Shown: positions 40,466 through 45,020 of the stretch, piece by piece
Numbering within the stretch: position 1 is the stretch's first letter
How the letters are laid out: each line of letters starts with the position of its first letter
Assembly: GCA_944359365.1 (NCBI GenBank)
Contig: CALVST010000015.1
Span: 1 to 45,020 of the forward strand
Direction: 5' to 3'
DNA: 45,020 bases
Source: an uncultured Clostridia bacterium
GTDB taxonomy: Bacteria; Bacillota; Clostridia; Christensenellales; Borkfalkiaceae
Notes under the pieces: generated by a model
What the model saw: only the letters and a program-made list of their open reading frames with translations
The model's database searches: none
Told to the model about the DNA's origin: nothing
Translations under genes and position numbers: made by a program

Positions 40466-42658
40466 ATGAAAATTTATAAAGGCGTTATGGAAAAGGCGGC
40501 GCGCGTCAAGACGGAAAATATACCCTTCCGTCTTGACGAAAAGGAATTTTACAAGTTTGTTTTGAGAATTGCCGGCAAAAAGTACGCGGACAAAATCAAA
40601 GTATCGCAAAAACCGTCCTCGAGCGGTTTCGACGAATACGAAATGTACGACGACGGAGAGCATATCGCCGTAAAAGCGACGTCCGGTTCCGCTGCCGCGG
40701 TTGCCTTTAACGTATATCTCAAAGAGCGTTGCGGCTATTACGTCGGGTTTATCAATACGGTAGGCAGTCTGCCCGAAACGCCGCCCGCCGTCGGCGAACG
40801 GATCGCAGATAGAAGCCTGTATCATTACAGATATTTTCTCAACTACTGCACGTTCGGCTATACGTTTGCCTTTTACGGGTGGAAAGAGTGGGAAAAGCTG
40901 TTGGACGTCATTCTATTAAACGGCTACAACTTAGTCTTGAACACCGTGGGGCAGGAATGTGTGTGGAGAGAACTGCTGAAAGAGCTTTCCTATACCGATA
41001 AAGAAATTAGGAATTTTCTCGCAGGTCCCGTGTTTATGCCGTGGCAACTCATGATGAATATAGAGAACTATCGCGGCTACTATCCCGATTGGTGGTGGGA
41101 CGAGAGAATCCGTCTTGCTGATAAAATGATTGCAAGGCTACAGTCCTTCGGCGCGGGCACAATGCTTCCGGGCTACGTGGGTATGGTCCCTTGCGATTTT
41201 GCCGAGCATTATAAGGGCGCAAAGCTTATCGCGCAAGGCGAATGGTGCGGCTTTATGCGCCCTATGTATCTGTCGTATGACGACGATCTGTTTTCATTCG
41301 TCGCCGACAAATATTATCGTATACAGGATAAGCTTATAGGCAAAGGAAGAGCGCACTATTATAGCTGCGATCCTTTTCACGAGGGGGATGTTCCCGAAGG
41401 CACGGATCTGAAAAAATTCGCCGCAAAAGTGTACGAAAGAATGACGCTCGCGGACGAAAACGCCGTATGGGTCTTTCAAGGTTGGCACGCCAATCCGCAC
41501 AGGGAAATGCTGAAAGCCATACCTGCGGAAAAAACGCTGATCACCAATCTGTTGTCTGACTCCAACGTCAATGCGGGCGACAACTATCTCGACAGACCTT
41601 GGATCTACTGTACGGTCAACAATTTCGGCGGGCAGTGCATTTTGCGTGGCGGACTGAAACGTACGCTGGTTTCTCCGTACGAATGCGTGCATAATTCCGA
41701 TGATACGATTGTCGGAATAGGTTCTATGCCCGAGGCGGTAGAGAACGGCGAGATCATGTTCGATGCGGTGGCGGCAAACGCCGTGTGCGCGCAAAAACCG
41801 TCGCTCGATGACTTTTTGACCGACTATATACGGTACCATTACGGGACGCCCACTCACTCGATACGGCAAGCGTTGCAAATTTTGGCGGAAAAAATTTACG
41901 TAAAAGACAGTATTTGTTCCTCTTACGAATCTCCGTATATTGCGTGTCCGTCGCTGTTTGTCGACAGAGTTTCCACCTGGGGCGAACACGCAAAAGACGA
42001 TTATCCGCGCGCGCTGTTGACGGTAGCCCGTTTGTTTTCGGATAGTTACCGAGCGTATAAAGATTCGCCGTCGTTTTTGTTCGATTATACGGATATCGTT
42101 CGGCAACTGTCGGCAAATTTCGCGTGGAGTCTTGTTTACAAAATGCAAGCCGCGTTTAAGGCGCGCGACGGCAAACGGTTCGAAGAAGTATCCGAAAAAT
42201 TTTGCGCAATGCTGTTTTTGCAAGAAAAGCTTCTACTGTCGAACGAGCATTTTCTTTACGCCAAGGTGCAGAAAACGGCAAGAAAATACGGCAGAACGCA
42301 AGGCGAAAAATTCCTGTTCGACAATTTGTATCGCACGCTGATCACCGTGTGGGGCGACGACAGAACGCTACATTCGCAATGGGAAACCAACGGCAGGCTC
42401 GAAGGCATTTTAGACGGCTATGCCGCGCGGGAATACGGCGATCTTATACGTGATTTTTACAGACCGCGTTGGGAAAAATTCATTTCTATGTTGCGTCTTG
42501 CGCTGGAAACGGGCGAAGAATATAAAGAATACAATTTCTTCGAATACAATAAACTGTTTTGCTACGACGCAAAAATATATCCGCTGCGGGCAGTAGGCAA
42601 CACATACGGTATCGCACAAAAAATCTTGCACGAAATAGAAATTTCGGAGCAGGAATAA
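40466..42658 (+). CDS. Alpha-N-acetylglucosaminidase, GH89 (NAGLU family), cytoplasmic
   Basis: 730 residues with no signal peptide. Family signatures: YRYFLNYCTFGYTFAF followed by W.EWEKLLDVILLNGYNL, VGQECVW, FMPWQLMMN, and the paired catalytic acids E306 in CDPFHEG and E423 in GIGSMPEAVENG. GH89 enzymes remove terminal alpha-linked GlcNAc, as in heparan sulfate or the alpha-1,4-GlcNAc caps of gastric mucin. Being intracellular, it should act on imported oligosaccharides. SD GAGGAT-type sequence lies before the ATG. It is followed by a GH1 gene in the same operon. Confidence 0.92.
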   Translation: MKIYKGVMEKAARVKTENIPFRLDEKEFYKFVLRIAGKKYADKIKVSQKPSSSGFDEYEMYDDGEHIAVKATSGSAAAVAFNVYLKERCGYYVGFINTVGSLPETPPAVGERIADRSLYHYRYFLNYCTFGYTFAFYGWKEWEKLLDVILLNGYNLVLNTVGQECVWRELLKELSYTDKEIRNFLAGPVFMPWQLMMNIENYRGYYPDWWWDERIRLADKMIARLQSFGAGTMLPGYVGMVPCDFAEHYKGAKLIAQGEWCGFMRPMYLSYDDDLFSFVADKYYRIQDKLIGKGRAHYYSCDPFHEGDVPEGTDLKKFAAKVYERMTLADENAVWVFQGWHANPHREMLKAIPAEKTLITNLLSDSNVNAGDNYLDRPWIYCTVNNFGGQCILRGGLKRTLVSPYECVHNSDDTIVGIGSMPEAVENGEIMFDAVAANAVCAQKPSLDDFLTDYIRYHYGTPTHSIRQALQILAEKIYVKDSICSSYESPYIACPSLFVDRVSTWGEHAKDDYPRALLTVARLFSDSYRAYKDSPSFLFDYTDIVRQLSANFAWSLVYKMQAAFKARDGKRFEEVSEKFCAMLFLQEKLLLSNEHFLYAKVQKTARKYGRTQGEKFLFDNLYRTLITVWGDDRTLHSQWETNGRLEGILDGYAAREYGDLIRDFYRPRWEKFISMLRLALETGEEYKEYNFFEYNKLFCYDAKIYPLRAVGNTYGIAQKILHEIEISEQE

Positions 42659-42675
42659 GCGTTGGGAGAATACGC

Positions 42676-43950
42676 ATGTACGACATATTTTCATTGAAAG
42701 ATTTTACTTTTCCCGCAGGCTTCGCGTGGGGCAGTTCCACGGCGGGGCACCAAATCGAGGGCGACAATATTCACTCGAATAACTGGCAAATCGAGCAAAA
42801 CAAGCGCAAAAACGACCCGAAAGCCGAAGTGTCGGGCAAGGCGTGCAATAGCTACAATATGGTGGAAGAGGACATTAAACTGCTTAAATCGCTCGGGCAC
42901 AAAATGTACCGCATGAGCGTAGAGTGGAGCCGAATCCAACCCGAGGAAGGCGTGTTCGACAAAGACGCGACCGAGCACTACGTAAAGCAGTTGGCGCTCT
43001 TAAAAGAAAACAATATTAAAACATGCGTCACGCTGGTGCATTTTGTCGTGCCGCAGTGGTTCGCCCAAAAGGACGGGTTTACCAAGCTCGACAATTATGC
43101 CTACTTCGAAACGTACTTACAGTATATCGTACCCAAGATTGCGCCGTACGTCGATATCTGGAACATCTTCAACGAGTTCAACGGCGGGGTGGACGACCTC
43201 GCCCGCAACGTCAAGTTCAACCACGTTATCTACCATGCCCGCGCGTACCGCCTTATAAAAAAATATTCGTCCGCGCCGATATCTTCCGCGCACGCGTTCG
43301 TACAGTTCTACGCCAAGCGTCAGCACGACACCTTCGACCGCCGTTTGCAGGAATGGTACGACATGTTACACAACGAGTTTTGGTTTCATGCCATACGCAC
43401 GGGCGAGCTCGTGGTGCCCGGCAAAGACGGTATTTACGAAAAGGATATCAAAGACACGTGCGACTATTGGGCGGTCAATCTGTACGTGCGGCAAATGCTG
43501 GACGCGCGCAAAGCCGATCCGTACACCGAGGCGTACCCGTTCACCCGTATGCAGATGATCGGCAAAAAGTTCTATTGGGAAGAGTTCCACCCCGAAACGA
43601 TGTACACGTGTTTGACAAGATTAACCGATAAGCCGATCTACGTTACCGAGAACGGGATCAGTTGCAATAACGACGACTTCCGTATCGTGCAGATCGCCGA
43701 ATACTTGGCGGCAATGCACGCGGCAATAAAGGACGGCGCGGACGTGAGAGGGTATTTGCATTGGTCGCTCATGGATAACTACGAGTGGGATTCGTATTTG
43801 CCGCGCTTCGGTCTGTGCGACGTGGACTTTAACGGCGACTATCACCGCACGCCCAAGCCGAGCGCGCTGTTCTACAAAGACATAATAGACAATAACGGAT
43901 TTACGCAAGAGATATTGCGTAAATACCTACACGAAATGCCGCGACTGTAA
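42676..43950 (+). CDS. GH1 family beta-glycosidase
   Basis: 424 residues; SD GGGAGAA (42664-42670) selects the ATG at 42676. The GH1 N-terminus FTFPAGFAWGSSTAGHQIEG, the acid/base E167 in NIFNEF (NEP variant) and nucleophile E325 in YVTENG are intact. It hydrolyses beta-glucosides, beta-galactosides or phosphorylated versions; the ABC (not PTS) context favours non-phosphorylated substrates. It would finish breakdown of the core exposed after GH89 action. Confidence 0.92.
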   Translation: MYDIFSLKDFTFPAGFAWGSSTAGHQIEGDNIHSNNWQIEQNKRKNDPKAEVSGKACNSYNMVEEDIKLLKSLGHKMYRMSVEWSRIQPEEGVFDKDATEHYVKQLALLKENNIKTCVTLVHFVVPQWFAQKDGFTKLDNYAYFETYLQYIVPKIAPYVDIWNIFNEFNGGVDDLARNVKFNHVIYHARAYRLIKKYSSAPISSAHAFVQFYAKRQHDTFDRRLQEWYDMLHNEFWFHAIRTGELVVPGKDGIYEKDIKDTCDYWAVNLYVRQMLDARKADPYTEAYPFTRMQMIGKKFYWEEFHPETMYTCLTRLTDKPIYVTENGISCNNDDFRIVQIAEYLAAMHAAIKDGADVRGYLHWSLMDNYEWDSYLPRFGLCDVDFNGDYHRTPKPSALFYKDIIDNNGFTQEILRKYLHEMPRL

Positions 43951-43963
43951 AATCGCATGATAA

Positions 43964-44131
43964 ATGAGTATGAAGCAAAACAAGAAATTGAACGCGGATA
44001 AAACCCGCCAGGCGTTTCACCTTACGGGTCAAAGCGGCTGGATAAACGACCCCAACGGTTGCGTATTCTACCGCGGCAAATATCACGTGTTTTTTCAGTT
44101 TCGAGAATCGGAGCAACGTAAAGACGGTTAG
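43964..44131 (+). pseudogene. Truncated GH32 glycoside hydrolase gene (5' fragment)
   Basis: 55 codons from the ATG at 43964. Residues 14-42 match a GH32 N-terminus: FHLTGQSGWINDPNGCVF with the catalytic Asp of NDPNG, then GKYHVFFQF. Similarity ends there and the frame closes after ten unrelated residues at a TAG (44129-44131). Full-length relatives have about 450-500 residues. It marks the right border of the glycan locus, where a deletion or recombination joined unrelated DNA. Confidence 0.82.
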
Positions 44132-44174
44132 ACTGCCGAACGGACTTAAAAGCATTCGCAGAGCGAGGTGCAAC

Positions 44175-45020
44175 TTACTTCTTTTTTGCCGTTTGCTTGA
44201 TCTGTGAATGGTAAAAGTAGTTTATTATTATCGGCTTGCCAGTCGGATTGCGCAAGAAAGGCTCTTCATCTATGACATACAAAAAGCCATTCGCTTCCGC
44301 ATACTCCGCCATCTTGCAGTCTAAAACCTGCCAATACGTCATATCGTTCTTGTTGTATATTTGCTGATAGAGAGGCAGTAATTCGGTGTATTTGTCCCCG
44401 ATATATTCCATTATCTGAGCCTTAAAGTTGCTGCGCAGGTTTAAGTTTTCCAACCAGATATAGTCACAGAAGTCTTTTATCCGCTCTATTATTTCAAACA
44501 CTTCTGTAATTTCCGGGAAAATAGGCGAGATAAAACAGGTGGTGCGTATGCCCGCTTCATGGCACTTTTTCATAGCCGCAATTCTGCGTTCGATCGATAC
44601 CGCTCTGTCCATATCGTTTTTAAAGTTCTCGTCGAGAGTGTTAATTGACCAGCTTATAAGCGGAGAGGGAAAAGTTTTTATTAGGTTAAGATCACGTAGT
44701 ACCAGATCGGACTTGGTTGTGATGATAAGATTTATTCCGCTGCCCTGCATCTGCTCCAAAAATGCGCGAGTGCGTCGAAAAATTTCCTCTTGCGGATTAT
44801 ACGCATCGGTCACCGAGCCGACTATCATTGTTTGTCCAGCATACTTTTGCGGGTTTTTAATAGTTTCCCAAGCAAAACATTTTTCATCGATCGTAAAATA
44901 TAGGGCATAATTTTTTGGCACTGTGACGTGTGCTTGTCTATGACAAGAGGAGAATTCGGACATTGTTGACTTGTACGCGCAGTTATACCCATATATTTTT
45001 AATGCTACCGGTAAAGTATA
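44175..45020 (-). CDS. SPL-family radical SAM protein, partial (N-terminus outside window)
   Basis: The frame stays open to the window edge, adding at least 19 codons before the ATG at 44963, so the true start is probably beyond 45020. The pattern VGSVTDAYNPQEE, LIITTKSDLVLRDL, SWSINTL, R..AMKKCHEAGI and ISPIFPEI is that of spore photoproduct lyase-like radical SAM proteins. The expected CxxxCxxC is not seen in the part present; nearby cysteines (in YGYNCAYKS and FSSCHRQ) do not form it, so it either lies outside or is disrupted. The role of non-SplB members is unknown. Confidence 0.7.
   Translation of the reverse strand, partial: YTLPVALKIYGYNCAYKSTMSEFSSCHRQAHVTVPKNYALYFTIDEKCFAWETIKNPQKYAGQTMIVGSVTDAYNPQEEIFRRTRAFLEQMQGSGINLIITTKSDLVLRDLNLIKTFPSPLISWSINTLDENFKNDMDRAVSIERRIAAMKKCHEAGIRTTCFISPIFPEITEVFEIIERIKDFCDYIWLENLNLRSNFKAQIMEYIGDKYTELLPLYQQIYNKNDMTYWQVLDCKMAEYAEANGFLYVIDEEPFLRNPTGKPIIINYFYHSQIKQTAKKK

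Overview
The window looks like a chromosomal segment of an anaerobic, moderately GC-rich Bacillota (Clostridia-type) gut bacterium. Evidence for this is the DapL route to diaminopimelate, a group B [FeFe] hydrogenase, MutS2, Tex, a deacetylase/M16 peptidase pair known from Bacillus and Clostridium, strong SD sites and many TTGACA-N17-TATAAT promoters. A closer placement (for example Christensenellales) is only inference.

Region 1 (1-20003) is housekeeping: the purA 3' end, then dapF-pyrG-dapL, malQ, an [FeFe] hydrogenase, a leaderless U32 peptidase gene with mutS2 and a GNAT, a YlxY-like deacetylase with an M16 peptidase, a deoxyinosine glycosylase, an AlkD-like glycosylase, tex, acpP and an acidic membrane protein.

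Region 2 (about 20084-26895) is a 6.8-kb integrated element between 12-bp direct repeats. The right repeat is the 3' end of tRNA-Glu. The left repeat abuts a strong hairpin that, once the element is removed in silico, becomes the terminator of that tRNA. The element carries a large serine recombinase, a CI/Cro-like divergent switch with three AATTATAAT-type operators, five small unknown proteins, a very basic protein made of 15-residue repeats, a phage-type replication initiator, and a palindrome-rich noncoding segment with a MOBV (pMV158)-like oriT core but no relaxase. It reads as a relaxase-less mobilizable element or phage-satellite-like island. The recombinase reading frame crosses the attachment site, so its C-terminal tail and its terminator differ between the integrated and circular forms.

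Region 3 (26886-28580) holds tRNA-Glu(CUC), a likely 6S RNA, a pyridoxal/pyridoxamine kinase and tRNA-Pro(CGG), each with a well-formed promoter.

Region 4 (28590-44131) starts with a truncated IS200/IS605 tnpA and ends with a truncated GH32 gene. Between them is a glycan-use locus: a divergent AraC regulator, two CUT1-type permeases, a large solute-binding lipoprotein, a DUF4091/GH123-like lipoprotein, two unrecognised lipoproteins (one with four tandem carbohydrate-binding-like modules), an intracellular GH89 alpha-N-acetylglucosaminidase and a GH1 enzyme. The likely plan is surface capture and trimming of an alpha-GlcNAc-bearing glycan, ABC import energised by an ATPase encoded elsewhere, and cytoplasmic hydrolysis. 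The window ends in a partial radical SAM (spore photoproduct lyase-like) gene.
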